Source: Himantopus leucocephalus
Lineage: Eukaryota; Chordata; Aves; Charadriiformes; Recurvirostridae
Direction: 5' to 3'
DNA length: 64,000 nucleotides
Assembly (NCBI GenBank): GCA_003993805.1
Contig: RSEF01000003.1
Span: 82,938,123 to 83,002,122, forward strand
The notes under the pieces were generated by a model. The model worked only from the letters and a program-made list of their open reading frames with translations. It did no database searches and was not told where the DNA came from. Shown one piece after another: positions 12,600-25,900 of this stretch. Position 1 is the first letter of the stretch. Each line of letters starts with the position of its first letter. The position numbers were made by a program, and so were the translations under genes.

Positions 12600-14010
12600 G
12601 TCTATGGAGCCATATCGGATCCACTCGAGGGGACTGAGGGAGCTGGTGGAACTGCTCACCAAGCCACTTTCCATCATTTATCAGCGGTCCTGGCTAACCG
12701 GGGAGATCCCAGTGGTTTGGAGGTTAGCACATGTGATGCCCATCTACAAGAAGAACTGTAATGGGGATCCAGGGAACTACAGGCCTGCCAGTCTGACCTC
12801 CGTGCCGGGGAAGGTTATGGAGCAGCTCATCTTGAGTGCCATCACATGGCACGTACAGGACAACCAGGTGATCAGGCCCAGTCAGCATGGGTTTATGGAC
12901 TTTAGTAAAGCCTTTGACACTGTTTCCCACAGCATTCTCCTGGAGAAACTGCCTTCTCACAGTTTGGACTGGTATACTCTTTGCTTTGTGAAAAACTGGC
13001 TGTATAGCTAGGCCCAGAGAGCTGTGGTGAGTGGAGTTAAATCCCGTTGGTGGCCAGTCACAAGTGGTGTTCCCCAGGGCTCAGTATTGGGGCCAGTTTT
13101 GTTTAATATCTTTATCAATGATCTGGACAAGGGGATCGAGTGCACCTTCAGTAAATTTGCAGACGACACCAAGTTGGGCAGGAGTGTTGATCTGCTTGAG
13201 GGTAGGAAGGCTTTACAGAGGGGTCTGGACAGGCTGGATTGATGGGCCAGGGCCAACAAGGCCAAGTGCCCGGTCCTGCACTTGGGTCACAACAACCCCA
13301 TGCAGCTCTACAGGCTTGGGGAAGAGTGGCTGGAAAGCTGCTCAGTGAAAAAGGACCTGGGGGTATTCATTGACAGCTGGCTGAATATGAGCCAGCAGTG
13401 TGCCTAAGTGGCCCAAGAAGTCCAACAGCATCCTGGCTTGTATCAGAAATAGTGTGGCCAGCAGACCTAGGGAAGTGATTGTCCCCCTGTAGTCAGCACT
13501 GGTGAGGCCCCACCTCAAATACTGTGTTCAGTTTTGGGCCCCTCACTGCAAGAAAGACATTGAGGTGCTGGAGTGTGTCCAGAGAAGGGCAACAAAGCTG
13601 GTGAAGGGTCTAGAGCACGAGTCTTACAAGGAGCGGCTGATGGAACTGGGGTTGTTTAGCCTGGAGAACGGGAGGCTGAGGGGAGACCTTATCACTCTCT
13701 ATACCTGAAAGGAGGTCGTAGCACAGTGGGTGTTGGTCTCTTCTCCCAAGTAACAGGCAATGGGACAAGGGGAAATGGCCCCAAGTTGTGCCAGCGGAGG
13801 TTTATATTGGAGTTTAGGAAAAATTTATTCACCAAAAGCATTGTCAAGCATTGGAACAGGCTGCCCAGGGAAGTGGTTATGTCACCATCCCTGGAGGTAA
13901 GATGTGTAGATGTGGCAGTTAGGGATGTGGTTTAGTGATGGACTTGGTAGTGTTAGGTTAACAGTTGGACTTGATCTTAAGAGTCTTTTTCAACTTAAAT
14001 GATTCTATGA
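12600..14010 (+). pseudogene. CR1 LINE fragment: decayed reverse transcriptase and 3' end
   Basis: The fragment covers the reverse-transcriptase part of the CR1 second open reading frame, which copies the element's RNA at its insertion site, and runs to the 3' tail. Visible in order are DPGNYRPASLTSVPGKVMEQ (about 12763-12822), DFSKAFDTVSH (12898 on), [18 protein letters not shown] (about 13068-13122) and the catalytic FADD box (13156-13167). The frame is the same throughout but broken by TAG at 13009-13011 and TGA at 13240-13242; later parts lie in other frames. About 35-40 residues expected between QHGF and DFSKAFDTVSH are missing. The 3' end is GATTCTATGAT near 14000-14012. The 5' end is truncated, as is usual for CR1. 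It is not capable of moving itself. Confidence 0.96.
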
Positions 14011-17000
14011 TAGAGATCTACTTCAAAGTGTTGTTTTATTTTGTAAGCAATCTCAGCTAGGGCATCTGCACTTTCCTGTTTAAATTGTGGAAACGAAGAG
14101 TTTCAATGTACTTTGGTTGACTTATTTTAAAGAAAAGATTAATAGTTCCAATTTAAGACTGCAGCCAGCTCAGGATTCACCATAAACCCTAAGACTCAAA
14201 ATGATAATACAGCACAGTAAAGTTACTTGAAATTAGTAAATATAAAACATTGGTAAAACATAAGATGTTTATGCATAACTTTACAAATATAACATTTCAT
14301 ATCAAAATGCTTTCTGAGATCACAGTAGATGTCAAAACCCAAATTTTTGGTCAGAGTGCTTACCCACAAAATTGTATGATAAATGATTTTCAAGCCAACA
14401 CCTGTTTCAGTACAGAAAAACTGAAAGCCCACAGATAAGTTACACGCTTTCATTCTTGGACTGAGGTAGCTTTGAAGCAAAATCACTCTATTGTGAGGGA
14501 AAGAAGTTTCTTGTGGTAGGGTATTTGCAAGCTGTTTTTAAAGTACTGAGGAAGTTGTAGTGTTACATCAAGTTGTGATGACATGTGATGATATTCTATT
14601 TGTGTTATTCTGTATGCTGCTCTTATATTTTGGGTATTACACCTAAGTACATGGAGTTATGCACGTAATAGAGGCAGAACTGATATTCGTGTAAGTAGAG
14701 TTTTCAGCTGTTCTCATTGCAAAACTGTTTAAAATTTAAGTGACACAAGTAGCAACACATTCTTTCATGACAGCCATCAAGTCACAAGATAGTGTCTTTA
14801 AAAAGTGGTGACTCAAGTCCAACAATTTCTCATAGCAGATAAGAAAACAGTCACTTAATGTAGGTGGGATTCCAAGTGAAGAGGTTAGGTTTTTTGTTTG
14901 CTTTTTGTTTTCTGAAACTCTTGTGCAATTTCATAATACACCAAACCAAGGAAACAATTCCATAATCAAAAGAAGTTACAATACACATAGCTCTAGTACT
15001 CCTGAGATTTAGGGACAGTGATGATAGGCAGGAAGAAAATACTTTGAAATTAATCCAGTGTCGTGTCATTGAAAACTCTAACTGCAAAGATTAACTTTTT
15101 ACTTTTTCAGTCTGCAATGATTTACAAAGCTTCAAATGCCCACAAATCTACTAAGCCAGGCCATTTAAAGAATCTAAATAAGCTTGCATGGTTTTAAGCT
15201 TTCTGACTTTGAATATCGGCTTTGAAGTCATGCCAAAAACTGACTGCAGCAGAGCTGCTTTAGAACTGAATTCCTGACACTGGAATTAGTGTTGGGTGTG
15301 TGGCATGCCTAATGATAATCTTGACCACGCTTGCTGTAGACAGCCATCACACATGGTGCCTCTGAGTCAACAATTATCCCAAGATAAGATGTGGAGCATC
15401 TTGGCTTTTTTCATTTTTACAGAATGGTGTTTTGGACACTGTCCATTCTGCAAAGACAGCTTGCCTAATGACACATGGTGTTTTTCCACAGGACAGAAAG
15501 ATTGCTTGCACATTCCTTTAGTTAGTTCCTGATGAAAATGCATAGCAGGAGCTTAAGAAAAACATTAAAATTTAAAATGCCTCACATATAGGCTACAAGC
15601 ACAATTAATTGTATTCTCAAGCTTCTTACATTTCTAAATTTGTTATAGCATCAGTGTTCTATTTATATGAAAGCTTAATATTTAAATCAATACAAACATG
15701 TTCACCGTGTAAAAGAAGTTAATTAACATGCTGCTTCATCTGTGTAACAGCACAAACGTACCATGTACTACTTTTTGGGGTTCTTTTTGTGCTGCAGTGA
15801 AGCAATGCTAATGTTACTGAAGGCTTTTGAAGGAACATAGTATGTCAGAGGTGAAAAAAAAATCATACACAAGTAGAGTTTTTTCTAAAACACATGAACA
15901 TATGTCACTGTCTTCCTAACAAAAGACTCCTATCCTGTGCTCAGAAAGGTAAACAACAGCATTTTCATTGGATTTAGTGGAGCATAATCAAGCTCTAGGT
16001 TCCCAGAAAAGAAATATGTCTTAAACTCAAACATTAGTCACTATGAAAGAACAGATAATTCATTTGAAATATTGAACTCTTAAGATGCATTCTTCTTCCT
16101 GGCTAGATGATTTCATTTAACTTTTATGACATGATTAGTCATCCTATCGTGATGCAGCATAATGTAACTGAGCACATCAGGCATTTCAAATAAGAGTTGC
16201 CTTGCAGATACAGATGTTGGCAATGGTTTCAGATCACATTCTATCTTGAACATGGGAGTAGAGTACACAGACAAGGCAAATATCAAAAAGTGGTATACGT
16301 ATTCTGTACATTACAGACACTATATATGAATTTTCGTGAATCCTAAATGATATTCCAGTCCTACCTTTATAAAGAATAGAGAGGAAAAAAACCCACAATG
16401 TAAACTTTAAACCTGTTACTAAAATTCATGTTTTGAAGACCTTAGACAAATATATTTCTAAGTTTCTACATTGTGTGTTGGACTATATTTATCACTGGTT
16501 TGTACTTCGTGAAGTTATTTCTGCTTTTACAAAGAATGAAAATTATGGTACATAAAATCTAACCATTCTATGTTTCTATGATTTCATGAATTTCATAAAA
16601 AAAACAGTAATGATCTAGAACTCTCAATTTCAACCACAAAAAGCCCTACCAAAAATAACGCACCAAAATATGAATGTCTATTTAAGGTAAGGAAGTAAAC
16701 ATAAATAAATGAGAAATTACCTGATACTCAGAAGCTGGGCTAAATTCTGTTTCTTTTACATTAACGTAACAACCACTGGCTAAACTTTACTAGCCTAAAG
16801 CCCAAATTTTATTAATGTTTAATGTTCTGAAGTGCTGTATTACTGCATCTTGAAATATTTGATGTGTGAAAAATATGGGAGAATTCTTAATATTCTCTTT
16901 GAACAAAAATTGTCACTTTTTTCTATAATCTATTGGATGATTGTGAAATTATTATTTCATTTATAGCTGTCACCTCTCAAATATTTTCTTTTTACTTTGT

Positions 17001-17135
17001 TTTAATTGTCTAAAATTAGCTGGTAGAAGATATTACATGATTTACTTAAGAAAATTAAATTTTTATTACTCACTTTCATGGATTGATTAGGATAGAGGAT
17101 ATACATACATTAGAAGTTTTGTGTTTAGCTCAGAA
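14011..17135. other. Unique noncoding stretch, nothing recognised
   Basis: AT-rich DNA after the CR1 tail. Minus-strand frames at 14486-14223 and 15087-14851 and a plus-strand frame at 15296-15532 are 78-87 codons and show no family features that I can name. Confidence 0.5.
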
Positions 17136-17190
17136 AAACCAAACCAAACCAAACCAAACCAAACCAAACCAAACCAAACCAAACCAAACC
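17136..17190 (+). repeat. (AAACC)n microsatellite, 11 uninterrupted units
   Basis: Eleven perfect copies of AAACC. The open frame across it (17083-17304) encodes a lysine-proline-asparagine-glutamine-threonine run that simply reflects the repeat. An uninterrupted array of this length is likely to vary between individuals. Confidence 0.98.
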
Positions 17191-18925
17191 AGAAAATATA
17201 GGAAACTAAATATTTTTATGTACAATACTCAGCATCTCAAATCTATCCTTCATTTTGCTAAAGTAATTCCATGTGTGTCATGGGTTACATTTTGTCTTAA
17301 TTAAGAATTATTTTGTTTTCAGTAGCCCATTTAAGAAAGAAAGTAAGTAGAATTATATTTACTGATTTATTTTTCTACGATTCCTAATTTTACCCTTTGT
17401 GTTTGCACTATATATATTGTGTAGATTATACATACAGTAACAGACATTCTAAGGATGATTCTGGTTTAGTTTTAAGTTGTTTTGTATTCTTCCTTTACAT
17501 GTCTTTCTACCTGCATGAATAAATTAGTATTTTCAAACAAGACATTGGTTAATTGAGTCATAGTAGAGTTGTAGCTACCATGATGGCCAAAGGATACTGG
17601 CAGGACAAATTGTGAAGGGAGAGAGACTGTCTCTTAGGCTATATGTTAAAACTATGTTTTGAATTTGTATGTCACTGATGGAGACATGGGAAATAAATAT
17701 AATTCTAGAAAGGCATGAATTGTATGTAACAGAATAGGTAAGTAGCCACTTCTTAAATTAAGTCTCTCTCTTAACTCTCATTCAGCTGTAAATAGTATTT
17801 CTTTAAACTATTAGACTGTGGTACAAAGAGAGATTTTAACTTCAGAAAAAATATGCTTATTTAAAGAAAAGAATGCTCACAGATTTTTGTTGATATAGAA
17901 TTTAAAAAGAAAGAGAATCTTCTGCCTTTTATTGCTAATTCTGTGGAAGTGTAAGACCATTAGTCTCAAAACAATTACTTGTGGGATGAAAATCATGGCT
18001 GTGCTGAAGTCGTAACTCCCACCGACTTCACTGCAATCAAGAGATTACCACTGATTTATATCCATGTGAGATTAAACTCAGGCTTCAAGATACTGTCTGA
18101 AATTTGACAAACGAAAACTGAACAGCCTCACTCAGTTCTAGGTACAAACAGATCTGTTCATTCTTCTGAGTCTTACATGGAAATGTCAAATGTCAACCGC
18201 TTCGTATGCTGCCATTTAGAGAATACGGCATACTCTGTTTCAAAAATTGTCCTTCAGAGTGGAACAAGTGCATTCAGAATGCAGCCAGCTTCTTTCTTTG
18301 CGAGAGTAATATAATGAATTCGTGTCATCTTCCTACATGCAAATTAAACAAAAGGACAATTAAATTAGAAGTTACTGTAGATAACAAGTCTGCACCCAGC
18401 ACCTCTGCTTATGTGAACCGACTCTGTAGAGCTCACCCTCTTCCTCTGGTTGTAGATATACCACATGAAATAGGTGGAGAAATAAATTTTTCAATGACTG
18501 CAGAAAAAGAGAAATGCTCTATTTGACCTCAAATTTTCTTGACATGACAAGGCAGATTTTTCCATCAGAACACACACATTTTCCAGTGAAATGTCAAACT
18601 TCTGAAATTTTTACTGAAGATTATTGTATATGTTAAATTGTGAGTATATATGTGTGTGTGTGTACGTGCATATACACACATAGACAAAAGCAAGAAAAGT
18701 TTGCTAAGAAAGCCAATATCTAAGGAGAAGCTATTTCTTAAGACTTGTTTGGTTTATTTTGCAGAATCCTGGGTCAGATTATTTTTCCTCCATACGTTAT
18801 TTCAACTTCTGCTTATACCACAGCGTTTGTGTTCCTTCCACACCAGTTGTGTAGAGGACATGATTTCAGCCTCCTAGCTTTAAAGCCTGAAGTACTTGGA
18901 ATTCCTGGTGCCTCAGTTTTGCATT
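17191..18925. other. Noncoding, with a possible ancient repeat and a short GT tract
   Basis: Segment 18003-18070, with GTAACTCCCACCGACTTCAC followed by GATTTATATCCATG, resembles the old amniote element that reads 'GTTACTCCATTGACTTCAATGG...GATTTACACC'; this is from memory and low confidence. A short alternating GT/CA tract lies near 18648-18681. The plus-strand frame at 18206-18526 (106 codons) has no recognisable features. Confidence 0.4.
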
Positions 18926-18926
18926 N

Positions 18927-19380
18927 TGTTGATCTGCTTGAGGGTAGGATGGCTCTACAGAGGGATCTGGACAGGCTGGACCGATGGGCCGAGGCCAATG
19001 GTATGAGGTTCAACAAGGCCAAGTGCCGGGTCCTGGACTTGGGTCACAAGAACCCCATGCAGCGCTACAGGCTTGGGGGGGAGTGGCTCGAAAGCTGCCC
19101 GGCGGAGGAGGACCTGGGCATGTTGGTCGACAGCTGGCAGAATATGAGTCAGCAGTGTGCCTAAGTGGCTAAGAAGGCCAACGGCATCCTGGCCTGTATC
19201 AGGAATANNNNNNNNNNNNNNNNNNNNNNNNNNNNNNNNNNNNNNNNNNNNNNNNNNNNNNNNNNNNNNNNNNNNNNNNNNNNNNNNNNNNNNNNNNNNN
19301 NNNNNNNAGGTTAATGGTTGGACTTGATGATCTTAAAGATCCCTTCCAACGTTAACAATTCTATGATTCTATGATTCTAT
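18927..19380 (+). repeat. CR1 LINE fragment split by a 100-N gap
   Basis: Left part (18927-19207) encodes the stretch just after the reverse-transcriptase core, with [20 protein letters not shown] and later LGMLVDSW then NMSQQCA and a stop. It closely matches 13186-13406 of the CR1 at 12.6 kb, so the two belong to the same or sister subfamilies. Right part (19308-19380) is the CR1 3' end, GGACTTGATGATCTTAAAG through three ATTCTATG-type units. The left edge coincides with a single N at 18926, so the true 5' boundary is unknown. Confidence 0.96.
19208..19307. other. Assembly gap, exactly 100 N, inside CR1
   Basis: A run of exactly 100 N. The same length recurs at two other gaps in the window, so it is likely a placeholder for unknown length. 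Compared with the CR1 at 12.6 kb, roughly 500 bp of CR1 would be expected between the two flanks. Confidence 0.95.
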
Positions 19381-22300
19381 GAAAAAAATAATGCTTCATT
19401 TTATTCTCCTGAGATTATTATTTGGGGCACAAGAAATCTATGTTCATAGCAAGATGGTACCCTGCTTTCTATACACTGCAGCGACATGACTAAAACTCAA
19501 TGATTTATCTAAGAAAAGAACTTAAGGCATTACTGAAAAGGAGTAAAAAAATGTACAGTATAGATATGTGCAGATAAAGCTTCTTTATTTTGTCGGAGAG
19601 GGTTATACTTTGTTTCAGTGGTCTATAGTCTAGTATTCTTTTGAACAAAAGTTACTGTACAAATGCTAAATATTTACTTGGTCAACAGTTAAGGCACTAT
19701 GTCAAAAAGAAGTCAAGTATCTCCGTAAAAGCATGGACCTCAAAAACAAAAAAAATCTCGAACACTCAAAAACAGAGTAAACACTCACAAAAAGTCCTCT
19801 AAATTACTTTTATGGTTTTGGAAGCTGATTTTCTTTTTTAATGGTAATACAGCAATAGGAGCAAAATGAAGAATAAGCCCCACATTTTCTCCCTTTTTAA
19901 ACTTCCAGCTAGATACATTACCTGAATCTTTTGCCTCTTAATACTTTCCACAGGCTTTGAAATGGCTGAAAGTAAATCAGACATCAAGCACTAACCTTTA
20001 CCTTCCCAGAGCTACAGACCTATGAAAAATTCAGTTTTGTTTGGGACCCAAGAGCCAAGCATACTAGAAATTACTCCCACCCCTGTATTATTAGTAAAAG
20101 CCATGGCTGTGCAGACAGACAAAAGATTTCTATCAAAGCCAACAAAAAGTAGCTAATCTGCTTTCAAGTTTTGAACTAAATCCCCCTGAGATCCTGTAGC
20201 TTTAGAAAGGGTTGTTGGTTGTTTTGGGTTTTTTTTGTTATGGTTTTTTTTTTTAGTATGTTTAAAACGAGAAAATATATATATCATAGACTGCAAAGTG
20301 TGGAGCACTTTTCAGTTCTCTTTTAAAGTGCTTGTTTAATTGATTTTTTTGTTGTTGTTGCAAATGGAGATTTCTCTCTTGACAACAGCTGCTGTGTTTT
20401 TTGTAGAGTCTAGTAAGCATCAGTGCTCCAAATGAGCCTGTCTCAGGAGGAGGAAGCAGGGAATCAGAAAGAGCATTGTGCCTCTTTTGTCACTATTCTG
20501 TTAGCAGCCTTGAGTTAATGTATGCCTGCCTCTCAGGCAAAAAAAGCTCGACAACTTGTCCTTGTTTGAAACGATAATACACCACTGGCTCAATTTTGTA
20601 AAAATCAGTCTGCTCAGCTGTGGAAACAGACATGTTTTTTCTGTTGTGTGATATATGCAATGAGTTATCACCATACGCCCAGTACTTGGATGATGGGATT
20701 TTAAATGTCAGGAAATAAATGAAAATATCAACAGTTTGGCAATAGGAAGATTTCTGTTTAATGTGAACCTGACTTTCTGAGAGTCTTTTTGTGAGCTTCT
20801 CCCTAAAACCTAATCGGTGAAGATTAATTTTAAATTGAAAAATGACAGTAGATTTAACTTTGCCTGTGTGTGGTGCATTTCATTGGGGAAGAACCAGAAA
20901 ACTGTGAGTGTCTTGTTATGGGTATAGTAAGAGGGGTACTCGAGGCAAGATTAAATCTGTTTCACACTTTAACTTGTAAGATTAATAGAAAATATGAATT
21001 TTCAGAGTATTTTCTATTCACATGATATTTACAAATATTTAAGGAGATATTTTATGAAACTTTCTCATTGAAATGTTGTCGTTTTCCCTGTTTTGTTTAG
21101 TTAAGCACCCCTCAACATTCACACATACATACACTCATTCACTCTTAAAATAAGCAAAGTATATACTCTGTTCTCCCTTTTCAGAATTAAATTGAGCTTA
21201 TCCCAGAGTTACTGCTGAAATCCAACTGCTCTTCATTTGCAGTATCATCTTCTGATGCCCTAATTTAAGGCAGCATAACTGTGAAAAGCAAATTATTTAT
21301 TTTTTTAATAAAAATATACGTATAGGTAATACCCCTGTTTTCTGTGTGAAATCTGAAAAAGTTAGAGTAATCATTAGTTTGTAGGGTTTTACCCTGTCAT
21401 TAGTAGGGAAAAGAGTAAAAAAAGGGTAACAAGGACATTTATGAATGAGTTTTTTGCAAGGTCTTAGAGAAAATACAGGATGGGAGTAGTTTGGGTGAGA
21501 TATAGCCATGAAGTATGGTGAATAGCAATGCAAGGCCTTTCATATGGAAAGGAATTCACCTATAGAAAGAACTTTGCTTCTACTCCTGTTTCCATTACTG
21601 TCAATAGGAGAATTTGAAAATATCTGTCACCTTCATTGGAAATAGGAAAAGGCCTACGAAGACCTCTCCATTCACGGGAATGAAAAAAAAATTACATTGC
21701 TAAGACTTCCATTCACCTAACAAGTTATTTATTTGCCTCAGTGTTTTTTGTGGGAATGACAGTATCACAATCTAAACCCTCATTTTGTGCGTCCGTGCAC
21801 ATGTACTTATATATCTGTGAATAAATGCATTCAAATATACACATACCAGTCAGCAGGACAAACTAGCAGTGCTGAAACTGAGTGCCACCCAGACATTCCT
21901 ATGTTAATTGTTTATTCTGAGTTTGAAGCAAATCTATTGTAATAACCCCTGCAGCCATCAGCACTCTTACTCCTTTGTAATAAAGAACAGTGAAGGTCAG
22001 TGTCGATAGATTCTTAGTGTGTTTTGAAAAAGATTAATGCTTAGCAATGAACCCCGTATGAAAGGTTTCCTTTCAAACAACATCTTAGGTTCACTGATTC
22101 AGCGTAAAACATGAGCTTGTATCATAAAGGTCACAGTTAACACTATACTTGGCTGCCAGGCCCCTGGTTTAATATAAGCTGAATTAGATCCCATTTTTTT
22201 TCCCCGTTACAGAAATGTAAGAGTAACCACCACTGTAGCAAGTTTTTTCACCTGTTACTCAGACACTGACAAGCATTAGATTCCTGGAGGGGTCCGTCAC

Positions 22301-22926
22301 ATCGGCCAACCCACTGATAAGGAATTGCTTTATTTTATCTGTCAAATATGTTAAAAAGTGTGGTGTGGCTAGAGTTCAACAAGGGCAAAGTGTTTGGCTC
22401 CAAGGTAATGGGAGGCACCTCTCTCCATCTGGAGTAAAGAGGTGCGAGCCCTCTCCTGGAGTTAGACTCTACAGGCAGTTCAAACCAGAGAAGAAGGCGG
22501 GAATCTTCTCAAACAAAGCTTTCTGGTTCAAGATGTTTCTTCTATTCTGCAAAGGACTGAAGTCCAAATCCCTCTGCTGACAGGCTAGGGGTGACTCCCA
22601 AGTTTCATCTTGTCTAATTAGATACTTGAAAGTGAGACATTCAAATCTGAACTAATCTAGGTAGCTTCCCTTTGTAGTTAGTGGTGAGAGGATGGGGGCT
22701 TCTGCTGATTATCCCAGACAGCTATTCTATGAGGTATCTCTGGATGTGTCTATTTCTCTATGGATTATAAAGTCAGCCTAGGGTAAGTACTATAGTCTTA
22801 TAAATGAAGCTTTTAGTTGCCTGAGTTAGGACAGATGAATCACCTTTCAAGTGTCTAACCTTAATGGTAAAGTACCCTAATAGAGGGAGTCTTGGTTAAA
22901 CCTGTTTCACTTNGAAGAGAAAAGCT
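19381..22926. other. Unique noncoding stretch, nothing recognised
   Basis: AT-rich DNA. Segment 20380-20530 is more complex and GC-richer than its surroundings but has no open frame or repeat I can name. A lone N lies at 22913 with no visible duplication around it. Confidence 0.45.
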
Positions 22927-22953
22927 GGGGGGGGGGGGGGGGGGGGGGGGGGG
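22927..22953 (+). repeat. Poly-G run, 27 G
   Basis: Twenty-seven consecutive G, beginning 14 bp after a lone N at 22913. Runs this long can form G-quadruplexes and are hard to sequence, so the stated length should not be trusted. Confidence 0.9.
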
Positions 22954-25900
22954 AAAAGTCAAAGGAAAGATTTCCTTACCAGTTGATTAAGTCATAGAAA
23001 GCTGGAGTGTCACCCCAGTACATGTTCTAATGCATATGTATATCAGGAAGAATAACACAAGCAGGAGACGGTGACAATGGCTCACTTCACAATATGCAAG
23101 AGCCCAGCATGCCTAAGGCTGCGGGTGCCCACAAATCAAATCCAGTAAAGAAAAGATGATGTTCTAACTACTAAACTTAGTCACAAAAGGTACTTTTTCC
23201 CCCTCATTATGCATAAATAGACTAGGCCCTAGAGGTGTGAGGGGTAACAAAATCCTTAATTTTTTCCAGCTCTGCTGATGTTAAGATTTGAGTCAGACAT
23301 CAGCTGCCACTGCACTGTCAAGAATGTAAAGCTTCTGCCAATGATCAGGGCAGAAATTAAAGCATTTATCTTTGAGAGATTTATGCTGCTAGGAGATATA
23401 GGAGCTACAGAGATTATGTCGTGCTTTTGAAAACATAGCATTGAAAGGGGAGTGTGTGATAAAACAGATGGACACCGAGAGCTCCAAGGACCACCTTGGC
23501 TTGTGACATTTCAGCAAAAGACTCTATTGCACAGGAACTGCAACCATAGGTTTAGCCCAGTGAGAAAGACGATATATTTTTCCTTTAGTCTTTCATGTTT
23601 GATATGCAGAACTCTCCCAAAGGGTGAAAATGGTGTGTCAGTTCTTAACAGAAGCCTAGAATGATTTCTTACAGTCACTGAGCAAACATTTTGTTGTTCT
23701 ACAGCTTTTACACTGCAGTCATTGCTGTGAGGCCTAAGGATCATGTTGCCTAACTGTGGTCCCCAAGCACCAAGGGCCTAGTCACAGCTTTCCAAACAGA
23801 CATGCTCTGTAGTCAATGGAGAGAGAGGGGGTCCTGCAGAGAATGATTCACCTAGCTAGCAAACTACTTCCTCTCCAGATAAGTGTCTAAGTGAGCTGGA
23901 TAAATCACCCTCTGGAGAGGCTTATCTCATCCCACTAAACCACAGAGGCAGCTTACACGATAAGCTGAGCTTATGTGGCTAGGCCTTCCAGTGGCTTAAA
24001 GGTAGATGAGATGAAACCCACTTGGCTAGTCCAGCATCCATGCAGTCTCTCTGCAAAGAAGAGTCTTCACGTTGACTCCATTTTTTGTTGCTGTTGTTTG
24101 GGAAGATGTTTTGTTGGTTGTTGGAAGGAAGATGGGGAATGGGGTTACAGTAGTTTTTGGGGTTTTTTTGATTTTATTTTCTAGAAAATATATGTAAATA
24201 ACTGTTTTGATAACTTTACGTCCCTTCATTTAATATGTTTTATGCACAAGAATACCCCTGATTTATTGGCAGTAGATAAGTACTCAACTCCATATTCTAA
24301 TATTAGATATGGAAACCTTCTCATCTTTCATTGTGTATTTCCTTCACGTCAGAAAGGCTACATCTAGACTACAGAGTGCTTGACTGCTTCCACGTTTCTA
24401 TAAAGTTGAAAAGTAGATAATCTACTGAGACAATCATCTTCCTAGAGAAACCATAAAAAATCCAAGAGACAGATACCAAATTCATAATAAAAATGGATTA
24501 ATGTCAAAACACAGACTTTGAATGTGTATGTCCACAATAATGAGATCTGAAAAAAAATGGAATTATGAATCTATGTCTAAATGGCTTTTCCACTTACTGT
24601 TACAGAAAACATAAATTATACACTTTGTAACCATCTGGAATGTCAGTATCAGCAGCTGCTCCCAATTTACTGTATAGTGCTATTGTACATATTATTTGCT
24701 TTGGAAATTACTTGCAGTTTCTAGAACTACATCTTGACTGTTTATTCTTTTAAAAGCACTCCAAAAATTAACAAAGCTATTAGTTAGCAGGTATAACTCT
24801 ACACTAACAGAATTTTTGTAATAGTGATTGCCTGTTTGCCGTCTTCCACAAATGTTTATTTAATATGTTAAGTACATAAGAGGGGCGTTTGAGTATGTGT
24901 GTAAATTTACATGCTGGCATATGCTGGCAGTTTACTTTCCAGATATTTGTGGAAACTGGTTGCTAATCACTTCTGTTAATCTGAATTCGCATCATTTAGA
25001 TATCTTATCCTCTTAGGATAATTTCCTAACTATGGAAAGGAGAATGCTGAAAAGAATTAAAATACTGAAGAGAGCAGATGTAAAAACTGTTTAGAAGATA
25101 ATACTTCAGAGAAAGTTGAGGAGGAAGGAAGAAATTATTACACTGAAAAAAAATTCCAGAGATTTAAATTGTGAACTTCCAAAATTCAGATACAGAATTT
25201 TTAGGTTTCTTTTAGGTATCAGTCATGTTCTTGCACAGTGTTTCATGGGAATGGGCCAGGCTACTACAGAAGTTAGAAATGTGTTCTGCCCTGTTTCCTG
25301 CCTGTCACGAGCAAGGAAAACAAGCTTGTATTAAGCAAAAAGTCTAAGACACTTCTTACTGGAATGGTATGTTACTCATCTAGTGTGTGATGGATAATGA
25401 AATATAATCTTGACTTTGAAATTTAGTAATTTTACTCCTTGATCAAGGAGTATAGCATTAGGCTCTTGTTGTCTAACATAAAAATAACTCATGGAGTGGA
25501 TAAATATTCAGTTGTTTTCCTGGAACATATCAAGAATGTTCATCAGAAACATATTTCTGTATGGCGTCAGCCTTATACCTTTGTGGCTCTGCGGATTGTG
25601 GCTGCTCCAGGCTGTTAAATATCAGACCTTCACATTCTTTCATTTTGTAGTCAGCAAGAAATATTTTGCAAAAAGATACTGTAATAAATGAGAGACCCTC
25701 AAAAGGTTTGTTTCACTAAACTTTTAGAAAGTTCACAATTTAAATCATGGAACCTTTGTGTAGTGTAATAATTTCTTCCTTTCTGCTTTACTTTCATAAG
25801 GTAACATTCTTCTGGAAATTTGATTATCTATTTCCATTCACAGTGTTCTTCTCCCACCTCCTTTCTCTCTCTTTTGTCTCTGCTCTCTTTTGTTCTTTCT

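Noticed and set aside
12480..13935. Several reverse-transcriptase-like frames as separate genes
   Set aside because: All are pieces of one decayed CR1 copy in shifting frames.
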